This document shows positions 1 to 5,456 of a DNA stretch of 5,930 bases, in pieces (position 1 is the stretch's first letter; every line of letters begins with the position of its first letter). The DNA comes from Pseudomonadota bacterium (lineage in GTDB: Bacteria > Pseudomonadota > Alphaproteobacteria > Rhizobiales > Xanthobacteraceae): the NCBI GenBank assembly GCA_023390955.1, contig JAEWBW010000514.1, positions 1 to 5,930 of the forward strand, given 5' to 3'. The position numbers were made by a program, and so were the translations under genes. The notes below the pieces were generated by a model, which saw only the letters and a program-made list of their open reading frames with translations, had not been told where the DNA came from and made no database searches.

Positions 1-111
1 GCCACCAACATCGCCGAAACCGTGTTCTACATGATCGAGGGCCAGGCGATCCCCGACAAGCGGCCGAAGGGCGACATGACGACCTTCGCCACGACGACAC
101 CGACGACCTGA
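1..111 (+). CDS. phoU: PhoU, phosphate transport regulator, C-terminal fragment (5' end outside window)
   Basis: The frame is open from the first base and ends at TGA 109-111, giving the last 36 residues. The fragment opens with ATNIAETVFYMIEG and continues to RPKGD, which matches the end of the last helix and the tail of PhoU proteins (typical ATNIAE-hydrophobic-EG pattern). In characterised systems PhoU is a cytoplasmic helical-bundle protein that links the PstSCAB phosphate transporter to the PhoR kinase and keeps PhoB inactive when phosphate is plentiful. The 23-nt gap to phoB on the same strand implies co-transcription as the end of a pst-phoU-phoB operon. The tail after RPKGD is Thr-rich and probably disordered. 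The identification rests on a short but characteristic segment. Confidence 0.9.
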   Translation, partial: ATNIAETVFYMIEGQAIPDKRPKGDMTTFATTTPTT

Positions 112-134
112 GATATCTGAGGAGCGACGACCCT

Positions 135-848
135 ATGGGTGCACGCATTATGGTGGTTGAGGACGAGGAAGCCCTCACCGAACTGCTTCGCTACAACCTC
201 GAAGGCGAGGGCTATGACGTCGAGACGGTGATGCGCGGCGACGATGCCGACACCCGCCTCAAGGAGCACATCCCCGATCTGATCGTGCTCGACTGGATGC
301 TGCCGGGCCTGTCCGGTATCGAGCTGTGCCGGCGCCTGCGGACCCGGCCCGAGACCAAGCAGCTTCCGATCATCATGCTCACCGCGCGCGGTGAGGAGAG
401 CGAGCGGGTGCGTGGCCTTGCCACCGGCGCCGACGACTATATCGTCAAGCCGTTCTCGGTGCCCGAGCTCTTGGCGCGCGTGAAGGGTCTGCTGCGGCGC
501 GCGAGCCCCGAGCGGCTCGCCACCGTGCTTGCCTTCGGCGATATCGAGCTCGACCGCGACAAGCGTCGCGTGGCGCGCTCGGGCCGACCGATCGATCTCG
601 GCCCGACCGAATATCGCCTGCTGGAGTTCTTCCTGGAGCATCCGGGCCGGGTGTTCTCCCGTGAGCAGCTGCTCGACAGCGTCTGGGGCCGCGACATCTA
701 CATCGACGAGCGCACCGTCGACGTCCATATCGGCCGCCTGCGCAAGCTGCTCAATCTCGGCCGCGAGCAGGACCCGATCCGCACCGTTCGCGGCGCCGGT
801 TATGCACTCGACGACCGGTTCGCGAAGGCCGAGCCAGCGTCAAGCTGA
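135..848 (+). CDS. phoB: PhoB, phosphate regulon response regulator (OmpR/PhoB family)
   Basis: This 237-residue protein has the full two-domain layout of PhoB. The receiver domain (about 4-120) has the acidic pocket E9/D10, phosphoacceptor D53 in LDWMLPG, T83 in LTARGEE and K105 in KPF, numbered as in E. coli PhoB. The winged-helix DNA-binding domain (about 131-228) contains GPTEYRLLEFF, the recognition-helix region RTVDVHIGRLRK and the wing TVRGAGY. Known role of the family: PhoR phosphorylates it under phosphate limitation, and the dimer binds Pho boxes and activates phosphate-scavenging genes through sigma-70. The start at 135 gives the usual N-terminus; a GAGGAG lies 10 nt upstream at 119-124. 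It follows phoU by 23 nt with no promoter evident between them, so it is probably expressed with the pst operon. A hairpin terminator follows. No abnormal residues were seen. Confidence 0.97.
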   Translation: MGARIMVVEDEEALTELLRYNLEGEGYDVETVMRGDDADTRLKEHIPDLIVLDWMLPGLSGIELCRRLRTRPETKQLPIIMLTARGEESERVRGLATGADDYIVKPFSVPELLARVKGLLRRASPERLATVLAFGDIELDRDKRRVARSGRPIDLGPTEYRLLEFFLEHPGRVFSREQLLDSVWGRDIYIDERTVDVHIGRLRKLLNLGREQDPIRTVRGAGYALDDRFAKAEPASS

Positions 849-865
849 GCCGCAAAACAAAAAAA

Positions 866-884
866 AGCGCGCCGGTGGCGCGCT
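866..884. terminator. Bidirectional intrinsic terminator between phoB and gcrA
   Basis: A perfect 8-bp stem (AGCGCGCC / GGCGCGCT) closes a 3-nt loop. On the plus strand it is followed by the T-rich GTTCTTTCTC (885-894), ending phoB 18 nt after its stop. On the minus strand it is followed by eight T (complement of the A-run 859-866), a classic intrinsic terminator for gcrA, though 59 nt beyond the gcrA stop. The minus-strand version is the stronger one. Confidence 0.85.
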
Positions 885-897
885 GTTCTTTCTCTCG

Positions 898-925
898 ATC
901 GTCCCGGTGCTTGCGCCGGGACGAT
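898..925. repeat. Palindrome in the gcrA 3' region, related to the 4142-4260 repeat units
   Basis: A perfect 10-bp inverted repeat (ATCGTCCCGG at 898-907, CCGGGACGAT at 916-925) with an 8-nt loop lies just past the gcrA stop. It has no U-tract. Its arms share TCGTCCCGG and the 13-mer TGCGCCGGGACGA with the inverted-repeat arms downstream of argF, so it looks like another member of the same REP-like palindrome family. In gcrA mRNA it could form a 3' stem-loop upstream of the true terminator. Confidence 0.6.
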
Positions 926-942
926 GTCGTTTGGGGCTGTGC

Positions 943-1458
943 TCAGCGCGGACCGGGCTTGACCGGCGCACGGCGGCGGTCGGATGCCGGCTGATAGGCC
1001 ACACGCGAGTGCTGGGCGCAGTAGGGCAGGCCGGAGAGAGCCTTGCCGCCGCAGAAGAAGAAGTCGGGGCTCGAGGGATCGCCGACCGGCCAATGGCAGG
1101 TCGCCTCGTTCAGCTCCAGCAGCGACAGCCGCTGGCTCATCGGCACCACGTTGTCGTAGGTGACTGGATCGGCCTGTTCCACCTCGACCTCGAAGGCCTG
1201 CGCCAGCGCGGTGTTGCCGCGCGCGATCGGGCGGGTCACGCGCATCATGTGCTGCGCGGGGCGCGCCTTGCGCGGGCGCGGTGCCGCCGAGGACGGGCTC
1301 TTGGCGCGTCCGGACAAGCCGAGCCGGTGAACCTTGCCGATCACGGCGTTGCGGGTGACATTGCCGAGCTCGGCAGCAATCTGGCTGGCCGAAAGTCCGG
1401 CCTCCCAGAGCTTTTTCAACTGCTCGACGCGATCGTCGGACCAGGTCAAAACCGTCAT
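943..1458 (-). CDS. gcrA: GcrA, cell-cycle transcriptional regulator (reader of CcrM-methylated GANTC)
   Basis: This 171-residue protein, close to the Caulobacter GcrA length, starts MTVLTWSDDRVEQLKKLW. The N-terminal helix-turn-helix (about 5-51) contains LSASQIAAELG and TRNAVIGKVHRLGLSGR, the GcrA family signature. A basic, Pro-rich linker (53-80) leads to a conserved C-terminal domain (about 110-157) with LLELNEATCHWPVGDP, FFCGG and LPYCAQHSRVAYQP. The C121, C136, C147, H150 pattern looks metal-binding, which is my inference. In Caulobacter, GcrA binds sigma-70 through its C-terminal domain and stimulates promoters carrying CcrM-methylated GANTC. The ATG at 1458 is preferred over an upstream GTG at 1500 because the family starts here and GAGGGAAAGGG precedes it. 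It is divergent from argD across a 466-nt gap and convergent with phoB. No sign of transfer or damage. Confidence 0.95.
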   Translation of the reverse strand: MTVLTWSDDRVEQLKKLWEAGLSASQIAAELGNVTRNAVIGKVHRLGLSGRAKSPSSAAPRPRKARPAQHMMRVTRPIARGNTALAQAFEVEVEQADPVTYDNVVPMSQRLSLLELNEATCHWPVGDPSSPDFFFCGGKALSGLPYCAQHSRVAYQPASDRRRAPVKPGPR

Positions 1459-1665
1459 TGCACCCTTTCCCTCGCCGCGCGCCAACCATCCTGGGGCCAC
1501 GCGGCGAATGCCTAAGCTTCGAAAATCTCGTGCCGTCAGAATCCCTTAAGGCTCGCCGGACGCGAAAACCGCGACCGAACGTTACGCCGGTACTTAAGGA
1601 CTTAGAGGATCAGAACCGCTACACGAGATGTCGTATCTGACAAGCAAAACGCTACAATATGGCGT

Positions 1666-1692
1666 GACTCCGGCGCAAGAGTCCGGCGACTC
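1666..1692. promoter_or_regulatory. Cluster of three GANTC (CcrM methylation) sites in the gcrA upstream region
   Basis: GACTC (1666-1670), GAGTC (1679-1683) and GACTC (1688-1692) lie within 27 bp. The first two sit in a 10-bp near-direct repeat (GACTCCGGCG / GAGTCCGGCG, period 13). The cluster is about 210-235 nt upstream of the gcrA start. On the minus strand a weak -10-like TATTGT lies at 1659-1654, placing the GANTC sites over its spacer and -35 region, an arrangement expected of a GcrA-responsive promoter. The site sequences are seen directly; methylation and regulatory role are inferred. Confidence 0.5.
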
Positions 1693-1779
1693 GCGTCCAC
1701 ATGTTCCGTGGGCAAAATCCCGTAAAAAAGGCACCGAAAGACTACGGGTACACCACCACTTTGGTCTCAACGCGCGGCA

Positions 1780-1807
1780 TTGACACCGGTTTCCCCGGGC
1801 ATAAGAT
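1780..1807 (+). promoter_or_regulatory. Predicted sigma-70 promoter for argD-argF
   Basis: A consensus -35 TTGACA (1780-1785), a 16-nt spacer and -10 TAAGAT (1802-1807, four of six matches to TATAAT) make the best promoter-like sequence in the window. It points toward argD, whose start is at 1925. Initiation about 7 nt past the -10 box would fall near 1814, exactly at the base of the next hairpin, giving a leader of about 110 nt. Confidence 0.6.
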
Positions 1808-1813
1808 AGTGTC

Positions 1814-1840
1814 ACGTGCCGCCCTTAAAAGGCGGCACGT
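1814..1840 (+). promoter_or_regulatory. Terminator-shaped hairpin at the predicted 5' end of the argD leader
   Basis: A perfect 10-bp stem (ACGTGCCGCC / GGCGGCACGT) with a 7-nt loop CTTAAAA is followed by TTCGTTTTCC (1841-1850). It has the shape of an intrinsic terminator on the plus strand. It starts where transcription from the 1780-1807 promoter should begin. It may end an upstream short RNA, act as an early terminator or attenuator for argDF, or be a 5' stabilising stem-loop. There is no Arg-rich leader peptide to support classical attenuation. The structure is certain; its function is not. Confidence 0.6.
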
Positions 1841-1924
1841 TTCGTTTTCCGGCCCGGTAAATGATGCGCTGCGCAATGCGCGTTCTGACCGGCGACCTCC
1901 AATCTGACGACCAAAGAGTCCATC

Positions 1925-3130
1925 ATGACCAACAGCGCTGCGCCGCATCTGCTTCCCGTTTTCGCCAGGGCTGGCCTCGGCTTCGAGCGCGGCGAGGGTT
2001 GCTGGCTGATCGCGACCAATGGCGACCGCTATCTGGATTTCACCTCCGGCGTCGCCGTCAATGCGCTCGGACACTGCCATCCGGCTCTGGTCAAGGCGTT
2101 GCAGGAGCAGGCGACCAGGCTCTGGCACATGTCGAACCTGTTCCAGAGCCCGGACGGCGAGAAGCTCGCCGCGCGCCTGTGCAACGAGAGCTTCGCGGAC
2201 TTCGTGTTCTTCTGCAATTCGGGCGCGGAAGCGCTGGAGGGCGTGATCAAGCTGGTCCGCCACCATCACTTCTCCAAGGGGCATCCGGAGCGCTACCGCA
2301 TCATCACCTTCGAAGGCGCCTTCCACGGGCGCACGCTGGCAACGCTGGCCGCGACGGGATCGGCAAAATATCTCGAAGGCTTTGGTCCGCCGATGGACGG
2401 TTTCGACCAGGTCCCGCACGGTGACATCGAGGCCGTAAAGAAGGCGATCGGGCCAGAGACCGCCGGCATCCTGATCGAGCCGATCCAGGGCGAGGGCGGC
2501 GTGCGCTCTGCGACGCCGTCCTTCCTCAAGGCGTTGCGCCAGCTCTGCGACGAGAAGGGCTTGCTGCTTGCATTCGACGAGGTGCAGACCGGCATGGGTC
2601 GCTCCGGCGATCTCTTCGCCTATCGGCGCACCGGCGTTAAGCCCGACGTGATGTCGCTGGCCAAGGCGCTCGGCGGCGGCTTCCCGATCGGCGCGATCCT
2701 GGCGACCGCGGATGCGGCCGCCGGCATGGGGCCGGGCTCGCACGGCTCGACCTTCGGCGGCAACCCGCTCGCGATCTCGGCCGCGAATGCCGTGCTCGAC
2801 GTCATGCTCGCGCCCGGCTTCTTCGATCACGTCCAGAAGATGTCGCTGCTGCTCAAGCAGAAGCTCGCCTCCGTGATCGATCGCCATCCCGACGTCGTCA
2901 GCGAAGTGCGCGGCGAGGGACTGCTGATCGGCATCAAGGCCGTTGTGCCCTCCGGTGACCTCGTCAATGCCTTGCGCGACGAAAAGCTGCTCACGGTCGG
3001 CGCCGGCGACAATGTCGTGCGTTTTCTGCCGCCGCTGATCGTGACCGAGGCCGAGCTCGAGGACGCAGTGACGCGGCTCGAGCGCGCCTGCACGACGATT
3101 TCGTCGGCCAAGACGAAGCAGGCAAGCTGA
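1925..3130 (+). CDS. argD: ArgD, acetylornithine aminotransferase (PLP-dependent, class III)
   Basis: This 401-residue protein is full-length for ArgD. It should catalyse transfer of the amino group from glutamate to N-acetylglutamate-5-semialdehyde, giving N-acetylornithine in arginine biosynthesis; many ArgD enzymes also serve as succinyl-diaminopimelate aminotransferase in lysine synthesis. Visible family motifs are DFTSGVAVNALGH near the N-terminus, the phosphate-binding SGAEA (99-103), FEGAFHGRT, EPIQGEGGV, FDEVQTGMGR with D218 for the pyridine nitrogen, and LAKALGGG with K247 as the expected Schiff-base lysine, then HGSTFGGNPLA. Cytoplasmic. The start at 1925 fits the family; the ribosome site is weak (AAAGAG at 1913-1918). 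Its stop overlaps the argF start by one base (TGATG), implying translational coupling. Succinylornithine (AstC) or GABA aminotransferase relatives are the alternatives, but the argF neighbour decides for ArgD. Confidence 0.95.
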   Translation: MTNSAAPHLLPVFARAGLGFERGEGCWLIATNGDRYLDFTSGVAVNALGHCHPALVKALQEQATRLWHMSNLFQSPDGEKLAARLCNESFADFVFFCNSGAEALEGVIKLVRHHHFSKGHPERYRIITFEGAFHGRTLATLAATGSAKYLEGFGPPMDGFDQVPHGDIEAVKKAIGPETAGILIEPIQGEGGVRSATPSFLKALRQLCDEKGLLLAFDEVQTGMGRSGDLFAYRRTGVKPDVMSLAKALGGGFPIGAILATADAAAGMGPGSHGSTFGGNPLAISAANAVLDVMLAPGFFDHVQKMSLLLKQKLASVIDRHPDVVSEVRGEGLLIGIKAVVPSGDLVNALRDEKLLTVGAGDNVVRFLPPLIVTEAELEDAVTRLERACTTISSAKTKQAS

Positions 3131-4062
3131 TGAGCACGCCCGCCAAGACCCCCAAGCATTTCCTCGACATCAACGAGCTTCCGCTGTCGGAGCTCAAGCG
3201 CATGCTCGCGGCATCCTCCGCCATGAAGGCGAAGCAGAAGGCGCATCAGCCGGTGAGGCCGCTCGAAGGCAAGACGCTGGCGATGATCTTCGAACGCCCG
3301 TCGACCCGCACGCGCGTGTCGTTCGACGTCGCCATGCGCCAGCTCGGCGGCGAGCCCATCATGCTGACCGGCGCCGAGATGCAGCTCGGCCGCGGCGAGA
3401 CCATCGCCGACACCGCGCGCGTGCTGTCGCGCTATGTCGACGCCATCATGATCCGCATCCTCAATCACGATGCGCTGCTGGAGCTTGCGGAATACGCGAC
3501 CGTGCCCGTCATCAACGGCCTGACGCGGCGCTCGCATCCCTGCCAGGTGATGGCGGATCTCATGACCTATGAAGAGCATCGCGGTCCGATCGAGGGACGG
3601 ACGGTGGCCTGGACCGGCGACGACAACAACGTGCTGGCGTCCTGGGCCCATGCGGCCGAGCGCTTCAAGTTCAAGCTCAATGTCGCGACCCCGCCGGAGC
3701 TCGCACCCAAGAAGGTGATGCGCGACTTCATCAAGGCGACAGGTGCGCCGATCGTGCTCGGCACCGATCCCGAAGCCGCCGTGAAGGGCGCCGACTGCGT
3801 CGTCACCGACACCTGGGTGTCGATGGGCGACAAGGAAGGCGAGCATCGCCACAACGTGCTCAAGCCCTATCAGGTCAACGCCAAGCTGATGTCGCTGGCC
3901 AAGCCCGACGCGCTGTTCATGCACTGCCTGCCCGCCCATCGCGGCGAGGAGGTCACCGACGACGTCATCGACGGCCCGCAATCGGTCGTGTTCGACGAAG
4001 CCGAGAACCGCCTGCATGCGCAGAAAGGCATTTTGGCCTGGTGTTTTGACGCGGTGAAGTAG
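3130..4062 (+). CDS. argF: ArgF, ornithine carbamoyltransferase
   Basis: This 310-residue protein is full-length for anabolic ornithine carbamoyltransferase, which joins carbamoyl phosphate and ornithine to give citrulline. The carbamoyl-phosphate domain shows FERPSTRTR (S58-T59-R60-T61-R62) and HPCQ (136-139). The ornithine domain shows DTWVSMG and HCLPAHRGEEV (265-275), including the catalytic Cys266. The SMG and HCLP motifs separate it from aspartate carbamoyltransferase. Cytoplasmic, normally a homotrimer. Translation starts on the ATG that overlaps the argD stop, so expression should be coupled to argD from the promoter near 1780. Placement after argD rather than in an arc cluster argues for the biosynthetic enzyme, not the catabolic arginine-deiminase-pathway form. 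No intrinsic terminator with a U-tract follows; the next structure is the inverted repeat at 4142-4260. Confidence 0.97.
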   Translation: MSTPAKTPKHFLDINELPLSELKRMLAASSAMKAKQKAHQPVRPLEGKTLAMIFERPSTRTRVSFDVAMRQLGGEPIMLTGAEMQLGRGETIADTARVLSRYVDAIMIRILNHDALLELAEYATVPVINGLTRRSHPCQVMADLMTYEEHRGPIEGRTVAWTGDDNNVLASWAHAAERFKFKLNVATPPELAPKKVMRDFIKATGAPIVLGTDPEAAVKGADCVVTDTWVSMGDKEGEHRHNVLKPYQVNAKLMSLAKPDALFMHCLPAHRGEEVTDDVIDGPQSVVFDEAENRLHAQKGILAWCFDAVK

Positions 4063-4346
4063 TCGTCGTACTGGCTTGGTGCGCAATTGCGGATCCGAGC
4101 CGGCGCATGATGTTTGGTATGATGCCGCGTCAAATTCCGCTGTCGTCCCGGCGCAGGCCGGGACCCATACTCCGTGAAGAAGTGTGGTGTGAGGTGGTCA
4201 TTGAGAGCCTTCGCCTAACCGGCATTTGTGGTTATGGGTCCCGGCCTGCGCCGGGACGACGCGAGCGCGTTGCGCTTCCGTTCGCCTCACTCACTCTGAA
4301 CCGCACCCCCTTCCATTTCCACCGTTCCGACCCCAGATAGAGCGCC
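4063..4346. other. argF-hslO intergenic region
   Basis: The 284-nt gap holds no credible gene. Its centre (4142-4260) is the large inverted repeat listed separately. Upstream of that, TGGTATGAT (4116-4123... region around 4115-4123) resembles an extended -10 element but has no matching -35 at normal spacing. The stretch before hslO (4261-4346) has no clear promoter; the hslO ribosome site is a weak AGATAGAG (4335-4342). Confidence 0.6.
4142..4260. repeat. REP-like element: perfect 28-bp inverted repeat with palindromic arms
   Basis: The arms 4142-4169 and 4233-4260 are exact reverse complements over 28 bp, separated by 63 nt. Each arm is also palindromic: GTCCCGGC (4145-4152) pairs with GCCGGGAC (4157-4164) around a 4-nt loop. 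The element can therefore form either two small hairpins or one long stem. I recall very similar GTCCCGG...CCGGGAC sequences as abundant intergenic repeats in Bradyrhizobium, but cannot confirm that here. It lacks a U-tract, terminal transposon features and a transposase. It may limit transcript read-through or protect the argF mRNA 3' end. Confidence 0.85.
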
Positions 4347-5354
4347 ATGGTTTCCCCATCCCCTGACATCACGACCGGGTCTGAAGGCCCGATCCGTGCG
4401 CCATCCTCGGTTCCGGTCGATGACGCCGTGCTGCCTTTCGAGGTCGACACGCTCGACGTGCGCGGGCGGCTGACCCGGCTCGGCCCTGCGCTCGACGAGA
4501 TCCTCACCAAGCACGATTATCCCGCGCCGGTCGGCAAGCTGCTCGGCGAGGCCATCGTGCTGACGACGCTGCTCGGCTCCGCGCTGAAATTCGACGGGCG
4601 CTTCATCCTGCAGGCCCAGACCGACGGTCCGGTGTCGTTCCTGGTCGTCGATTTCAAGGCGCCCGACCGCCTGCGTGCCTATGCCCGCTATGACGCCGCG
4701 CGGCTGTCGGAGGCGAAGGATTCCGCGACGTTGCTCGGCCACGGCCATCTTGCCATGACCGTCGATCAGGGCCCGGAGATGAGCCGCTACCAGGGCCTGG
4801 TCGCGCTCGACGGCGGCAGCCTGGAAGACGCTGCCCACGAATATTTCCTGCGCTCCGAGCAGATCCCGACGCGCGTGCGCCTCGCCGTCGGCGAGGAATG
4901 GCGCTCGAGCGACGGCGGCAAGCACCGCTGGCGCGCCGGCGGCATGCTGATGCAATTCCTGCCGAAGGCGCCGGAGCGCGCGCGGCAGGTCGATCTCGAT
5001 CCCGGCGATGCGCCGGAGGGCACCACCCCGCACGCGGTCGCGGAGGACGATGCCTGGGTCGAGGCGCGCTCGCTGATCTCCACGGTCGAGGACGTGGAGC
5101 TGATCGATCCCGATCTGTCCGGCGAACGGCTGCTGTATCGTCTCTTCCACGAGCGCGGCGTCCGCGTTTTCAATCCGCTGGCGCTGAAGGCGCAATTCTC
5201 CTGCTCGCGCGACGCGGTCGCTTCGATGCTGAAGAGCTTTTCGCCCGACGACCGCGCCGCGATGGTCAAGGACGACAAGGTCGTCGTGACCTGCGAGTTC
5301 TGCTCGTCGGTCTACGAATTCACACCGCATGATGCGGGCGTCGACGGCGCGTAA
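4347..5354 (+). CDS. hslO: HslO (Hsp33), redox-regulated chaperone with a variant zinc site
   Basis: This 335-residue protein matches Hsp33, a cytoplasmic holdase activated by oxidative unfolding. After a variable 28-residue N-terminal extension, the core domain begins at LPFEVDTLDVRGRLTRLGPALDEIL and continues through LLGEAIVLTTLLGSALKFDGRF, DGPVSFLVVDF, and the GG(S)LEDAAHEYFLRSEQIPT segment. The C-terminal redox domain ends with VTCEFCSSVYEF. Family members normally use four cysteines, CxC plus CxxC, to hold zinc. Here the second pair is intact (C316, C319) but the first is F284-S-C286, so only three cysteines exist in the whole protein. The start at 4347 is the only good ATG near the conserved N-terminus. 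It lies 284 nt after argF, so it may have its own promoter. Family assignment is secure; a normal redox switch is not. Confidence 0.93.
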   Translation: MVSPSPDITTGSEGPIRAPSSVPVDDAVLPFEVDTLDVRGRLTRLGPALDEILTKHDYPAPVGKLLGEAIVLTTLLGSALKFDGRFILQAQTDGPVSFLVVDFKAPDRLRAYARYDAARLSEAKDSATLLGHGHLAMTVDQGPEMSRYQGLVALDGGSLEDAAHEYFLRSEQIPTRVRLAVGEEWRSSDGGKHRWRAGGMLMQFLPKAPERARQVDLDPGDAPEGTTPHAVAEDDAWVEARSLISTVEDVELIDPDLSGERLLYRLFHERGVRVFNPLALKAQFSCSRDAVASMLKSFSPDDRAAMVKDDKVVVTCEFCSSVYEFTPHDAGVDGA

Positions 5355-5363
5355 GCCGTCGAC
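5340..5363. repeat. Hairpin spanning the hslO stop codon
   Basis: GTCGACGGC (5340-5348) and GCCGTCGAC (5355-5363) form a perfect 9-bp stem with a 6-nt loop that contains the TAA stop. A-rich rather than T-rich sequence follows, so it is not a standard intrinsic terminator on the plus strand. It may protect the mRNA end or slow read-through, but chance in GC-rich DNA is possible. Confidence 0.45.
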
Positions 5364-5456
5364 AAAGAAAAACATCCCGCGACGGCGCGTGCTCCCTCGA
5401 CGCCGGGCAATTTGCGCGTGTATCGTCCGCCGCCAATTTGGGCGTGGGGGGATTGC

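Larger units (their letters stand above)
1459..1924. other. Divergent gcrA / argD intergenic region
   Basis: This 466-nt stretch lacks a credible gene and is visibly more AT-rich than its flanks, as expected of regulatory DNA. It contains GANTC sites at 1539, 1666, 1679, 1688 and 1916, a sigma-70-like promoter at 1780-1807 and a strong hairpin at 1814-1840 followed by T-rich sequence. A weaker 6-bp inverted repeat (CCCGTA 1719-1724, TACGGG 1743-1748) surrounds an 18-nt loop. I saw no tRNA-like fold, no convincing CtrA site (TTAA-N7-TTAA) and no DnaA box. The length leaves room for an unrecognised small RNA, particularly between about 1665 and 1848. Confidence 0.8.

Noticed and set aside
529..1515. 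Plus-strand open frame (328 codons) running from phoB into gcrA
   Set aside because: It is out of frame in phoB, reads through the bidirectional terminator and then runs antisense to gcrA; the sequence is Ser/Arg/Ala-rich with no motif.
1594..1605. CtrA-type site near TTAAGGACTTAG upstream of gcrA
   Set aside because: The spacing between the TTAA-like halves is 4, not the 7 of the CtrA consensus, and no second half-site fits.
1701..1907. Possible 68-residue protein in the gcrA-argD gap
   Set aside because: It would cover the argD promoter and the hairpin, lacks a good ribosome site and shows no recognisable motif.
1861..1924. Arginine leader peptide controlling argD by attenuation
   Set aside because: The ATG frame at 1861 has only three scattered Arg codons before argD, no ribosome site and no stop until far inside argD, so it is not a leader peptide.
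1742..2887. Long minus-strand open frame (381 codons) opposite argD
   Set aside because: It is antisense to a clear argD gene, its product is Arg/Ala/Gly/His-rich low-complexity sequence with no family motif, and it crosses the argD promoter and hairpin. Typical shadow of GC-rich codon use.
2827..4086. Minus-strand open frame (419 codons) opposite argD 3' end and argF
   Set aside because: Same reason: fully antisense to conserved enzymes, no recognisable domain, no ribosome site of note.
4115..4123. Extended -10 promoter for hslO
   Set aside because: TGGTATGAT looks like an extended -10, but no -35 lies at normal spacing and the transcript would run through the whole inverted repeat; too weak to list as a promoter.
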